Assembly: GCA_003116995.1 (NCBI GenBank)
Contig: BDSL01000015.1
Location: 682,001-746,000 of the forward strand
Direction: 5' to 3'
Origin: Yamagishiella unicocca
Lineage: Eukaryota > Chlorophyta > Chlorophyceae > Chlamydomonadales > Volvocaceae
Length of the DNA stretch: 64,000 nucleotides
The notes beneath the pieces are model-generated. The model was not told where the DNA came from. It saw only the letters and a list, made by a program, of their open reading frames with translations, and did not search any database. Below, piece by piece: positions 49,619 to 63,999 of this stretch. Each line of letters opens with the position of its first letter. The first letter of the stretch is position 1. A program made the translations under genes and the position numbers.

Positions 49619-52600
49619 ATGGCGCCAAAGTCAGCTTACCAAGCTCGCGCTGTTGCGGTTACTGGCAGCGGTAGCGCCAGTGCCAGCGCCAGTGGTTCGC
49701 GTTACCTGCTAGTCGGGAAACAGAACCTTGCCGAGATTGTGAGGGATGCTCCCAAATGCAGGCCGGGCTCGGTACGGTATATGCCGGGGATCCGAAAGGT
49801 GTGTCGTGTGTTGTAGACCAGTGCAGCGCTGGCGTGAAAGTTTGACATGATGTGTGCTTGTGGTTGCTCACAGGAGATTGATGCCAGGAACGTTGCGTTG
49901 CACACGCGTGCGGCTAGGACGTCTGGGTCATATGCTGGAGTGTTGGCGTCTGCAATGGACAGCATGAGGGTCTACAACATGCCCGGCAACGTAAATGCAT
50001 GCATCCCTGCAGCGGCGGCTTTGGGGGTGCAGGTGAACGGGTCGGAGTTCGACACCAGCCAGCCTGGGGCTATGGCCGACATGAAGGTAAGGGGACTTGC
50101 TACAAGGATTACGACTGAGAATGCTTTTGTTGAACGATGGTGTTCACACTGACTGTGAGTTTATTCAAAATTTTGTAGAAGGCGTTGCTGGCAGCGGCTT
50201 ATGACGACGGTGCCACGCTAAAGGAGTTCACGGTTAAGCAGCTGCTTTCCGTTGCTGAGTCTACCTGGGACATTGGGCTCTCAACCCTGATCCGTGGCTG
50301 GGTCCGACGGCTTGAGTCCCAGGGAGCGGGACAAGGCGCAATGGTAGACGGCGATACAGCTAAGTGCCTTTTGGATGCCGTGGTAGGGCAGAACAAGGTG
50401 AACGTGCTGGTGCTGTCGGCGCCCCTTGGCGCTCTGGACGGTGCCCAGTATGACGTCGGCAACGGCCATTCGGCGGGGCTGCTTGCAACGTTCATACCCA
50501 CGGAGAAATGGTGTGCGACCCTGCAGCTGTCCACTGAAGCTGGACAGGAGTGCGTGATTCCTGGCGACGAGGTCACTATCATCCTGATCAGCCGCGCGCA
50601 TGGGTACACCATTGCACTGGATGGTGCAGAGCTGAACCTCGTTTACGATGCGGAGAAGGTGGATGCTGTACCAGCGATGGAAGAAGCCTATGTCTGCATT
50701 GGTGAGTGTGGAGGGGTATGTGAATGTTGTGCCTTGTGTCCGCTCTTCGAAGACGTAATGTATGTGGCGACAATGTGGTCGAAAATTCAAGGCGTAACTA
50801 CTTTAAATGTGGATGGAGGTTTCCATAGGGACGGTTGTGTAAAGTACGGGAAGATGCTTTACTCGTACAGGCCGATAAGAACTGGTATATGTTCATATCA
50901 TGTAGTTGCGCCTGCTTACTGTTCTTGTATAGAATATGCCTGTTAGGTAAAGGGAATGGCAGGTTCAGCAGGTTCATCTTCACCCGTGAACAAGCAGATT
51001 AGGTGCATTTCCTTTAGTGACTTCGTGGCTATTTAGTTGATAGGGTTGTCTCTTGAGCATATGTTCTTGATTGTGGTTGGTTCTGCACAGGTCGCGCGCC
51101 AGCGACCGAGATTCCGGCAGCGGCCAGCGGCGGCCATCGCTCGGAGAAGACGGGCGCGTTGACGGTGGATGTTGCGGCGTCCGAAACTGGTAAGCATGGC
51201 TGGAGGGATTGGACCGGAGCATTGTTTTCCTGTACTTGCTCGTTGTAAGTAACCTAGCGTAGTGCGAATTGGATGCAAGTGATGCCTGCGATCTTTTATG
51301 TTATTTTGCAGGCGTCACCGGCGATGAGGACGTATTCGCTGCGGAGTTTTCCGGCCGGGAGTTCATGTTCGGCTCGCAGTCGGCGGACATTGCTGGAGCC
51401 TTCGGTAGGGGAATGCTGGGCGGGTAGGGTGATTGGATGCTGCGCTGGAGGGTTTTGGATAGGAACGCTAAGGCAGGTGGGTTAGGGTGAGGCCAGGGTG
51501 GTTGGCATGGTTGCGTGCATAGACTCAACAGTGGAAGCTGAATATGTACAACATTGGAACCTTTGTACATGCGACTCCGTGTTGCTGGGCGGGTAGGGTG
51601 ATTGGATGCTGCGCTGGAGGGTTTTGGATAGGAACGCTAAGGCAGGTGGGTTAGGGTGAGGCCAGGGTGGTTGGCATGGTTGCGTGCATAGACTCAACAG
51701 TGGAAGCTGAATATGTACAACATTGGAACCTTTGTACATGCGACTCCGTGTTATGGGATGTTGTCTATCACATTTCTTGCTCACTTGTTGGTGTTACCTC
51801 ACAGGTGGCGCGCCCGCTGTGGACATTTCGGCTCCGGTTTGCCTGGGCCGCCGCACGGAAAAGATCGGCTCGCAGATGGGGGGTGCTGGTGCTGCAGCTG
51901 CTGGAACTGGTAAGCGAGGACTGTGTGGTAGGGGTTTGTTGCGGAGCGGGGATGGTTTGTTTGAAGGGTGTTGAAACGTGTGCGGGTTTGCAATGGTTCA
52001 CAGAATGCGTTTCAGTACGTACCGAACGTATGGCTGGGTCAAATACCAATGGCTGGTTCGTTCCTAGCCTGGATTGCGGACAGTTGGATAACTTTCTGAG
52101 ATAGTAAGTGAAGGATCTGCTTGTTATTGCACAGGCGTCGTTCCCGTGGTGGGCGCTTCCACTGCGGGCATCGCGGGCCGACCCATCATGCATGGCTCTC
52201 AGTCGGCAGATGCCGCTAAAACCCCTGGTGAGCGATGGCTGGGCTGGAGGCATGGACTGCGGGAACATAATATGGGTTGTGCTTATGGGTCTGCATAAAA
52301 AAATTCTTAGACGCTTTGCAGTGCGGACCAACTGTGCTCCTGTATGTCATCCCACAGGTGATTTGTCCGGACCTGAGTACCCGCCGCTGAGATCATCACG
52401 CGAGATTGGCGGCGTGCCGTCCAACATCGGCCGCTCGGAGGTGGTGGCTGCTACTTGTTCAAACGGAGCGCGCTATGCGGAGATGGCTGCCCGCGCTGCT
52501 GTGCCGACGGGAGGCGACACGCGGCCTAGCTCAGGCAAAGCCGGCCCAACCGTGCAGCGGCGGGGCGCAAGCGTGCAGGTGCCTTCGATTGCACAGCGCG

Positions 52601-55600
52601 TCACCAAGGCAAACAATGCATCGCAAGCAAGCCAGGAAGGTGGACGATGCTTGGAGTCATGCATGGGCCAGGCTGGTGTAGGCGTACCAGAGAGAGGCAC
52701 GGTCCGTCCGGCGGCAGGTAAGTGCATAGTTGTGTCAATCGCCCTAATTATGTGTGGTCGGGAAGGGGACATTGTTCAGGGGAAATGCCGTGCTGCAAGC
52801 CGATAACATGCTGTGCGGCTTGCATCATGGATGATTTGTCTTGAAGTGTGTGTTTGTTGATGGCAGGGTATTATGGTGGGTTGTTATTGTGCATGCAGGT
52901 GACCGACGTTCTTGCAAGATCACCGAGGGGGCCGACGGATATCACGTGGTGGCTGTCGGCCGCCATCCTGGCATGGGGCAGAAGGACGCCATGGCCGGTA
53001 GGTCGACATGAATTGGGGAAGGCGTTGCGCGTGGGGCGTGAGGTGGTTATCAGTATACAGGGGGTCACGTAGGCCCCAGAGGTCCATAGGGAGGTTGAGA
53101 CTGGAACCGCAGAGACCGGGTCTGCGGAGTTGCGTTGGGGGGTTGGATTGGGTCTGCAGGGTTGCATTTGGGAGTTTGGGTTGGGGTCCGCAGCGTCGTT
53201 TTGGGGGGTTGGGACTGGGGCCGCAGAGTTCGCGTTGGGGGGTTGGGACTGGGGCCACAGACGTCATGTTGGGGGGTTGGGACCGTGGCCGCAGCGTCGT
53301 TTTGGGGGGTTGGGACTGGAGCCGCAGAGGCCGCGTTGGGAGGTTGGGACCTGGGCCGCAGAGGTCGAGTTGGGGGGTTGGGAGTGGGGCCGCAGAGGTC
53401 GCGTTGGGGGGTTGGGAGTGGGGCCGCAGAGGTCGCGTTGGGGGGTTGGGACCGAAGACAAAGTGTCTCGTTAGGGGGTTGAGACTGGGGCCGCAGAGGT
53501 CACGTTGGGGGTTGGGACCCTTGCCGCAGCTTCGTTTTGGGGGAAAGATGTTCCGACTTTTATGCTGCAATGTGTTTTGTATGTGTCCAGATGTGATGCA
53601 GTCGAACCGCTACTCGCCTCTTCCGGAGGACGACCCTGGTGACAGCGACGTGGAGATGGCGGAGGGCTACACCCGGGAGGACCCACCCCTGAGGCAGTTT
53701 AAGAGGCTGCGTCAGAATCTGTCAACTGGCGGCGCAACTGGAAGGAGTCGGCCAGGCGATGGACGTGCGGGCGTCAAGGCTGTTGACCGGGGCGGCCAGC
53801 GTTTGAGCACCGGTAAGTGTCGATATAAATGGAAGGTCACACGTAAGAGTTTTGATGGAATCACACGGAGTGCACGGAAAGCGATTAAGAGCCGTAGTGA
53901 TAAAATGCAGGATTAGTAAGGAGAATGCTTGGAAGCAAGGTCGGTCTTGTGAACCCATTGGGATATAGTTGCGATACAGGCAGGGCTGTGTTGGGGGGAG
54001 GGGCATATGGCAAAGTAGAGGGCGTTGTAAGGTGCCGAGATTGCCAGGCAGGCGGCAGAACATGTGCCGACGGTCAGGAAGCTGGCTGACATGTGTGCGA
54101 GCGTGGGAGGATGGGGGGAGGTATATACAGGATGCATAACGCGTGTTTGCCACCACGTTCCCTACAGGTATCGAGAAGCCTGTGACCGGCTCAGGTATCG
54201 CGGCAGAGGTCAGCTCGGAAACCGAGACGGACATCAGCAGCGACGATGGCGTTGTGGCGGGGATTCACATTCGGGAAAAGGAACGCGCAGCACGCAGGCA
54301 GCAAAAGAAGGCTCGTGGGCATCGTCGTCGCAAAGTTGCTCGGTCAGGTGAGCTTGTGGGATGAGACGATCGGGTTGTACCCGTTGGATCGAACGATAAA
54401 TGCTTTTGGTGTACGTGGGTAGATGTCATGCCGCTTGAGGGGGCATAGGACGGCGGGGTATTTGTGTAATGTGTGCTAGGTTTGACGAGAGTGCATGTGA
54501 TGTGCACACCGCAGGCGATGAAGAAGCCTCTGAAGGAATCCTGATCGGCAGTCAGGATTCCGTGGTGTTTACATGTGAGGTGCCAGCGCCTGGATCCGCG
54601 CTGCCAGCCCGCCGGGACACACCAGGTACAAGAACGTGCATGGGAAGTTCTGGGTGGTTGTATTGAGGGGTTGAGGTAGTCTGTGACGGCGGTTGTAAGG
54701 GAGGTGCTAAACAGAGGTGCTAATTGGTATGGGATTTCCGGCGTTTGAGTTGTACAAGCACATAAAAGAGGGGCTTGGTGATGTGACGTGCTTAATAACA
54801 ATCTGATGCGCGAAGATTCCGATGGTTTACAAGAGGACTGTTTGTTGTCGCATGCGTATGCTAACAATGGTTCTTTGCGTCTTCACAGGCACATCGAAGG
54901 GCAAGGGCGGTGCATACGGTGATGCTGAAGATATCAACGACGACGAGGACATAGATGGCGGGGATGCGGAAAAAGACAGTGAGTGCGAAGAGCTACCTGC
55001 AGAATATGCGCACGATGCAAACCGTCGGTTGGAGTGGGATGTTGGAAACCGGTTACTGGAGCAACTTGAAACGGATGAAGTGGAGCATTTTTATGGCAGG
55101 GAGGGTAGGGAATGGGATCCGATAGGAAACTTGGCAAACATGTTCCATGCAGCTACAGAAAAGCATAGCGCTTCTCGCCGTAGGGATTGGAACATGTTCC
55201 TGGAGATTGTGTACGGGGAGGGTTGTGAGCCAAGTTTGGAGGACATGACTTGGCCGCCAACCGTCGACGACTGGCTGAAGTTTCTTGCTCGCGGTCGGGA
55301 GAGAGTCTCGTCGTACGTAAGGTTCAATAACTTGGTTGCGAATGTCGCACAATCTGGACTCATGCACTTTACTCGTGCGAGGAAGATGACGCAATTCGAA
55401 GCCGATCCACGTATTGCGTACAAAATTCAAACTCAAAAGATGAAAGTGCAGATTCGCCGTGAGTTCGGGGTGGGTGTAAGGCAAGTCATGGGCATTACTA
55501 TGGAGGAGGCTCGAAATGGGCCTTTTTACGTAGACTCTGGGTCTGTGCTAGGCATCAGTATGGGGGTAGCGTGGACTATTGGAACAGTAATGGGGGACGA

Positions 55601-56815
55601 AGGCCGCGGAGTGTGACGAGTTTAAAGGTGAAGGACATCGTCATGCGCGCGTACGCAGTTATGGTAAATGGAGAACGGCATTTAGTGCCAGGCATACATG
55701 AGCTAAAGTGGAGAGATGAGAAGGTGGACTTCTATTCTGGGCCTCGCATGAGCAGTGACCGGTACGACTTCACACGTGAGACTGGATGGCGATTTCTGAA
55801 GACAAGGCCTTCGTACTGGGTATACCGTCTGATGGTGATGCGCGGATTGTTTGAGGGTGGGGACCCGCTGAGCCACAAAATCGTAAAAGATGGGGACGTA
55901 TTGCGACTGAAAGATGAAGCGTTAGATTACTTTTTGATATGTGATTCGGGGTCCGAGGATTGGATTGATACCATGCCAGTGTCTGTCAACATGCTTGGGG
56001 AATGGACACGTCAGGTCTTGTTGCGTATGGGGTGTCCGGCACGTACGTATTCAGCGCACCGCCGTGGGTGTGTTACCCGAGCATGCATCCGGGATGTTAT
56101 CAAAAGTCAGGGGCAAAAATTGCAGGAAGACACAGTGAATGCAATTGCACGTTGGGGTGGTTGGCAGTTAGGTACAGGGATACAGACAATTATGAAAGTG
56201 TACGCCTCAGCAGTAATGGATGCGTACATTTGTGGTGCTAGTTTGGGTCTGGGTCGGGATACCAACGATGATGAGTGGGAAGCGAGGTATGCAGCGTTTA
56301 TAGGGCGGGATTGGGAACCCACTGAACGTATTTTGGATGTCGGAAGTCCAGATATTCCCCTGGGTGTGAAGCATGTTATCAGGACTCATCCGAGGCTTGT
56401 GCCGCTGCGTGCAGAGTTGAACCTAGTAGTGAAGAAGATCCTGCGGGAAGCGTTGGTAAATATTTACGTAACCCCTGTGAGTCGGTATAGGGAAATGCGT
56501 AGTACCTTCACTGCTTACATGGCGTTGCTGCGGAAGAGTGGAGATGTGCGGAAAGTTGCTCTTATCCAGCGATACACATACCTGCGGAAAGAGCGCAGAG
56601 TGGTCCGTTTATCGGTTTCGGTAGGTTTGTCGAAACAGTTACACGAGGTGTATGCGGTACGGTTTGCCGGTGGTCGGCGGGTGACCGCACATGATGCAGT
56701 TTGGGGGGTTTGTGGTGTGATAATCGGGCGTGCACCGTGGGGAAGCGAAGGGGTTCAGCCAAGAGCATTGGGCCCTAAGCTGTATTTTTCAACCTCTCAA
56801 GCGGATGGACAGTGA
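49619..56815 (+). CDS. Tyrosine recombinase-like integrase with long novel N-terminal region (14 exons, 1373 residues)
   Basis: Exons are 49619-49798, 49874-50086, 50179-50701, 51091-51189, 51312-51404, 51805-51909, 52135-52227, 52358-52717, 52899-52997, 53591-53812, 54168-54347, 54515-54625, 54889-55475 and 55559-56815. All junctions are GT-AG and the summed length is 4122 nt, one open frame. The C-terminal part shows a core-binding-like helical domain (WPPTVDDWLKFLARGRERVS), then the catalytic pattern of tyrosine recombinases: GGRRPRSVTSLKVKD (Arg I), YSAHRRGCVTRA at about 56048 (His/Arg box, spacing slightly unusual), ARWGGWQLG and Tyr in MKVYASAVMDAY. Residues 1-305 form a globular-looking domain I do not recognise. 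The middle is disordered, acidic, and built of small phase-1 exons. It should cut and join DNA for integration or excision. No reverse transcriptase is nearby, so it is Crypton-like rather than DIRS-like; the family assignment is inference. Confidence 0.8.
51414..51752 (+). repeat. Perfect 169-bp tandem duplication in an intron of the recombinase gene
   Basis: Positions 51414-51582 are repeated at 51583-51751 with no difference I can see. The unit begins near TGCTGGGCGGGTAGGGTGAT and ends near GCGACTCCGTGTT. The lack of divergence indicates a recent duplication. Confidence 0.9.
53098..53545 (+). repeat. 33-36-bp minisatellite in an intron of the recombinase gene
   Basis: About twelve imperfect copies of a GGGGCCGCAGAGGTCGCGTT plus GGGGGGTTGG(G)A unit lie between the exons ending at 52997 and starting at 53591. 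Long frames through it arise from the lack of stops in the repeat. Confidence 0.88.
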
Positions 56816-56934
56816 GGAATATTCTAGCTAGCATGTACGAGACCAGGCCACACCCGCATAGTGCATGTGTGTAAGCGATAAGCTGAATCCGTCCATGTGT
56901 CCATTGCTGATTGCCTGCAGGCTACGTTATTGGG

Positions 56935-59324
56935 ATGGTGAATGCCTGCACGGATGTCCCGCAGCACTATTTCAGAATTTCGGAGCGCGCACACGATAAA
57001 GGTGGCTGTTACTGTTGCAATCTTTGCATCCGGTTCGTGTCAGAGTCGGTCTTACGTGCTTGGCACGAACTTCCTGCTGCGGATCAGAAGTCAGTACCAA
57101 TTTTCAGCCGCTATGTGGATGTTCCAGGAAAAACGCCCCAGGAGGCGCAGCAGCGCGCTGCCCGCATACTGCGAACAATTTACAAAGCGGGACCTGAGTA
57201 TTTAGACGCAAGTGCCTATGGTCGCATAGTACGCGGGCTTCGTCAGGCATCAATTGGGGTGCTCGACGGATGGCCAGTCTTGGTAATGCCAGATGGGTAC
57301 GAAGGAGAGTCAAGAGCGCTGAGCCAGACTCGACATTCGTCCTCCATCCAGAGAATGCCAAAAACATTTAAGACATGGATCGAGATGGGAGAGGACGACA
57401 TCAACAGTGATGCTGCCGTGGATGGGCATTTTGAGGGTTAGTAGGGGCGGCATGTGGATGCCTGACTACGAAGAGTAAAGAGGGAAGACATGCATTGTAC
57501 GTTCCGAAATGAGTTCTGTAATCCGTACTGGGGAAGAAGCCGTTGTTTTTCTGTACTGAACATTGTACTCTCATGCAACTGGCTGCAGGGCGTCTATCCA
57601 CCAAGAAGGTTAGGGCAATGAAGAGGGCCCAGGATAGAGCAGCGTTGAAGCCACCAGTAACATGTAAGTCGACGGCCTGGTCCTGGTAGATACATAGCTC
57701 TGTGTATGCTCTTTAGCAGAATTGTCTGGGGTACTAACTAGGGCTGAAGTAGGCAACATGCACGGCTAACATTGATTTTACCTTGCCGTAATGTGCTCGT
57801 GCAGGGAACGTAGTTGGATCTGTGGATGTCGGAGGGCTGCAGGCAAGGCTGGAGGAAGGTGGCAATTTGTTGATTCAAGGGTGTGCCGGTTCCGGGAAGT
57901 CAACATTTGCACGTCGTGGCTTGCTGCGTACCTTGCAGGCTATCCACGGTGAGGACTGTGAGGAAAGTGGGAAGGTCGTTTTTTGCGGCGTGTCTGGGAT
58001 GAGTGCGTTGAATGTGAATGGGCGTACGCTTCAAAGCGTGGCAGGGGTTGGGTATGGAAATGCGACTGCGCTTCAGATTTGGACAAAATTGCGTGCGTCT
58101 GGACAGGCACGGTTGAGGGAGGCAGTAGGCCCCATCATGACGATCGTTCTTGATGAAGCTGCAATGTCGTCCGGAAGGCTGTTTCAGCTTGAGAGCGACT
58201 TGATAGCCAGAGCTCGTGGGCGGCTGGATGAGCCCTTTGGCGGAATCCAGATAATTCTGCTAATGGACGGCTTTCAGTTGGGGCCCGTGCGGGAATTAAT
58301 GGCCACTGGTGTACGTAGGTTAGCAGGTCTAATTTGGACCGCTGACTGCTGGGTAGATTTGGCGTTTACACATGTTCTCATGCCGGACTTCAGCCATAGG
58401 CACGCACACGACAACATTTTTTTCTTAGAGCTTCAACGGCTGGCAACGCGCCGACGCGGCACTGCGATGCCCGCATCGTGGATGACATTGCTAAGGGATG
58501 CATGGACTGGCACAGGAACCCGGCATGGGAAGGGGGTATTACTAACTGGGCATAAGGCTACAGCTGCAAGTGCGAACCTTGCAGCACTGGAGGCCTTGGG
58601 AGGAACCGAAAATGTATACAAGGGTGTGGATGGGGTCACCTGTTCGTTTCCTGGGATGTTGGCCACGGGAGGGGTCGGAGAGGACAGTGCACTTGGGCTA
58701 CCACAGCTACATTTGCGCCGTGGTGCGTTGGTGATTGCATCTAAGCCCATTGGGAGTGTGCCAACAGGAAGTCGGGGGAAAGTATGTCGTTTCGTTGAGG
58801 ACAGGTTGGATGGTTCCATGGAGTGGCGTCGAGATGAGCGGTGGAAGAAAATGGGTGCAGGAGTTCTGGAAGAGGTCATGGGGAAATGCAAGGTCGATTA
58901 TTTGTGGCCAGTTGTTTTGTTTACTGTGGGTGGAGAGGAGAGAGAAGTAGTCTGTAAGCCTACCATGTATTGCATGGAGGCTATTACAGGTGAACTGCTT
59001 GACAATCGCCTCCAATTGCCATTGATGCTGGGGTATGCCTTGACTGTGCATCGTGCACAGAGCTTGACTTTGGATGATGCGGTGGTGTGCATGGACGAGT
59101 ACTGGGAGCCCGGGCATTTGTATACTGCCATGTCACGCGTACGGGGGGTTATGGACCTGGTCATTAGGGGTGTTGAAATAAAGCAGTGGGAGAAGAAAGG
59201 CGGGTTTGCAAATGATCTAGTGATTAATTACATGTCAATGCAGCAGTGGCTGCGGCTTGATTTGGAGCACGGCAACGAAGAGGATGGTGAGGACAGTGAA
59301 GGGGTGGACGCGGATGAGGATTAG
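56935..59324 (+). CDS. Pif1-like helicase of the mobile element (3 exons, 698 residues)
   Basis: Exons are 56935-57436, 57589-57663 and 57805-59324, with phase-1 introns and a summed length of 2097 nt. The helicase domain starts in exon 3: LLIQGCAGSGKSTF (Walker A), GVSGMSALNVNGRTLQS, IVLDEAAMSSG (Walker B, DEAA), LLMDGFQLGPV (motif III, usually GDFxQLPPV), GYALTVHRAQSLTLDDAVV and LYTAMSRVRG (motifs V and VI). These are Pif1/RecD-type superfamily 1 motifs; such enzymes unwind DNA 5'-3'. Exons 1 and 2 form an N-terminal region with a Cys cluster (CYCCNLC), perhaps metal-binding, and no match I know. The C-terminus is acidic. The ATG at 56935 is the first in frame. A typical acceptor CTGCAG lies at 56915-56920, so an upstream exon is possible. 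It probably assists replication or excision of the element. Confidence 0.82.
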
Positions 59325-59730
59325 GGGGGCCTACCGCGTATCGCATCTGCTCGTTGCTGGTGAGGATGGAATGTATGCGTCATATGTGGCGCTGATGGGC
59401 ATGGTGGCTGTAGCGGTGTTATCAGAATAAAAGGTCTTTGTAACACGATTTCTCATTGTAAGAGAAAAGCAGCGAGACGACATTACTGTATTGTCCCCGG
59501 AGTGGTTGCGTGTCCCCTGAGTGGTTGTTGGTAATAACAGGCTATGTCGTAACAGCTCGGCGAAAATACTATAAAGTAAGTACTAAAGAAGCATGGTGGT
59601 GCTTTATGGTACGCACTTTTATCGTTGAACTCAACCCGAAAGCGCTAAGGCAGGAATAAAACTCAACCCAAAAGCGTTAACCGAAATATAATGTTACGGA
59701 ATGTATTGGAACAGTAGCGGCCGAACAGCG
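59325..59730. other. Right end of the element with direct repeats
   Basis: Contains a 21-bp direct repeat (AACTCAACCC then G/A, AAAGCG, C/T, TAA) at 59628-59648 and 59660-59680, and TGTAA-type poly(A) signals after the helicase (59439 and 59456). No gene is seen. Confidence 0.55.
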
Positions 59731-59747
59731 CTTGGAATATACAAGAG

Positions 59748-60195
<448 letters not shown>

Positions 60196-60227
60196 CTATT
60201 CTCAGGAGCCAGAGTTATTTTTGTAGG

Positions 60228-60316
60228 GCGCGAAAAGCCGTTGTACAGCGGTGGTTGCCCCACCGACCCAAATGCCCGGCGAGCATTGCAAGCGAGCTCA
60301 AAGGCTACGATAAAAG
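60228..60316. promoter_or_regulatory. Shared H3/H4 promoter, copy 1: E2F-like site, histone box, TATA
   Basis: GCGCGAAAA (60228-60236; TTTTCGCGC on the other strand) fits an E2F site. ATGCCCGGCGAGC lies at 60272-60284 and ATAAAAG at 60310-60316, the latter for H4. The same three parts in the same order are found in the diverged third pair, so they are probably functional and S-phase linked (inference). Confidence 0.65.
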
Positions 60317-60327
60317 CAGGCTCGTAA

Positions 60328-61256
<929 letters not shown>

Positions 61257-61288
61257 CTATTATCAGGAGCCAGAGTTATTTTTGTAGG

Positions 61289-61377
61289 GCGCGAAAAGCC
61301 GTTGTACAGCGGTGGTTGCCCCACCGACCCAAATGCCCGGCGAGCATTGCAAGCGAGCTCAAAGGCTACGATAAAAG
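61289..61377. promoter_or_regulatory. Shared H3/H4 promoter, copy 2
   Basis: Duplicate of the copy-1 promoter 1061 bp downstream: GCGCGAAAA at 61289-61297, ATGCCCGGCGAGC at 61333-61345, ATAAAAG at 61371-61377. Confidence 0.65.
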
Positions 61378-61388
61378 CAGGCTCGTAA

Positions 61389-61781
<393 letters not shown>

Positions 61782-61812
61782 TTACCCAACCCAGTCCTGC
61801 TGATCAAAACCC

Positions 61813-61828
61813 GGTGTTTTTCAACACC
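61813..61828 (+). terminator. Histone 3' palindrome, H4 copy 2
   Basis: GGTGTT TTTC AACACC, duplicate of the copy-1 signal. Confidence 0.88.
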
Positions 61829-61964
61829 ACCTAGTATTATCCTTTTGGGATGGCATCTTCCACTCCAACAACGAATCTTGTAAGGGACCAGCTCTTCTTG
61901 CCGCTCGACTTCAGACCTAGCAACTGACACATGGTTAAGACAGATTAACCAGCTACCGCCTTGA

Positions 61965-62731
<767 letters not shown>

Positions 62732-62804
62732 TTATAAAGGTTGTGAGAAGGATCAGCGAGTGAAAGTGGGATGTTCCAAATGATGCGCCGGAGTTCTTTT
62801 TGTA

Positions 62805-62863
62805 GCGCGCCAAAAACCGTCGTACGGCGGCCGTTGCCTCCCTGACCCTAATGCCCGGCGAGC
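62805..62863. promoter_or_regulatory. Shared H3/H4 promoter, copy 3
   Basis: GCGCGCCAAAAA (62805-62816; TTTTTGGCGC on the other strand, an E2F-type site) and AATGCCCGGCGAGC (62850-62863) recur with the same spacing as in copies 1 and 2, although the surrounding sequence has diverged. That conservation marks them as functional. Confidence 0.65.
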
Positions 62864-62933
62864 GTCGCAAGAGACCAGGAAGACTAGCACAAAATGCCGC
62901 TCGCCGCCCATGAAATGTTTAAATCCAGTTTAG

Positions 62934-63305
<372 letters not shown>

Positions 63306-63339
63306 GCAAGGGCTATAGGACGCCAATCCATTCAAACCC

Positions 63340-63355
63340 GGTGTTTCTCAACACC
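63340..63355 (+). terminator. Histone 3' palindrome, H4 copy 3
   Basis: GGTGTT TCTC AACACC. The loop differs from copies 1 and 2 but the stem is identical. Confidence 0.87.
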
Positions 63356-63639
63356 ACCACAATGACTAGCCTCGAATCATCACTAATACCTGTCTGTCGT
63401 TGACTCCGACATCACAAATTGCATCCCATTCATTTTTGCACATGCGCAACGAGCACATTTCTGCTTGACGTCAACCTTATGGTTGCGGCCAGTATAATGG
63501 GCCTTTGGCTTGGTCGATGAGGTCCGCAGCCTGAGAGGGCACGCAGGTATGAGGTATTCCCTTCTATCCGTGATGGGTGTCCGCCGGTGTCCTTTCCTCT
63601 GCTTACGTACACCACAAAAACTAACAACGTCAACTGCTA
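63356..63639. other. Intergenic region between H4 copy 3 and the last gene
   Basis: 3' flanks of convergent genes. Nothing with coding character was seen. Confidence 0.45.
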
Positions 63640-63999
63640 TCACCAGCCTGCGCCCGCTCCGAAACCCTCAACTTCAACGTCACCCTCGCCACCGGGTCCC
63701 TGGCTGGCTGTGCCCACCATTGCCCGTGGATCAAGGTGCTGAAGAGCAGGCCCCGGCAACAGGCGCGAGCCACCACCGCCTTCCGCCTGCACCGCCGCCT
63801 CGTCACCCCCCATTTCCTCCGCCTCCCCTTCGCCCTCACTGCTCTCCTCCCCCTCGCCCATCCCCTCATCATCTTCATCACCGTCTTCGGCCGCACTCCC
63901 GGACGCAGCAAACGTATCCAGCGCGTCTTGCCCCTTGGGGGTTGGCTTGGCTGAGCCCAGTGCCCGAGCCCGCTCCTGAGCCGCCTGCAGCTTCGTCTG
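63640..63999 (-). CDS. C-terminal part of an unknown acidic protein (runs off the window)
   Basis: An open frame enters from beyond 64000 and ends at TGA at 63640-63642. It begins QTKLQAAQERARALGSAKPT, which looks helical or coiled-coil, then becomes very acidic (EDGDEDDEGMGEGEESSEGE) and ends Gly-rich in GFGAGAGW. Low complexity, probably disordered. The family cannot be told from this part. Two alternative frames overlap, but this one has the coding-like composition. Confidence 0.5.
   Translation of the reverse strand, partial: QTKLQAAQERARALGSAKPTPKGQDALDTFAASGSAAEDGDEDDEGMGEGEESSEGEGEAEEMGGDEAAVQAEGGGGSRLLPGPALQHLDPRAMVGTASQGPGGEGDVEVEGFGAGAGW

Noticed and set aside
53008..53916. A 302-residue Gly/Trp-rich frame
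   Set aside because: Most of it is a minisatellite in an intron. Only 53591-53812 is an exon, joined in phase to its neighbours.
55560..55616. Apparent frameshift and stop in the recombinase
   Set aside because: An 83-bp GT-AG intron (55476-55558) restores the frame exactly, so the gene need not be broken.
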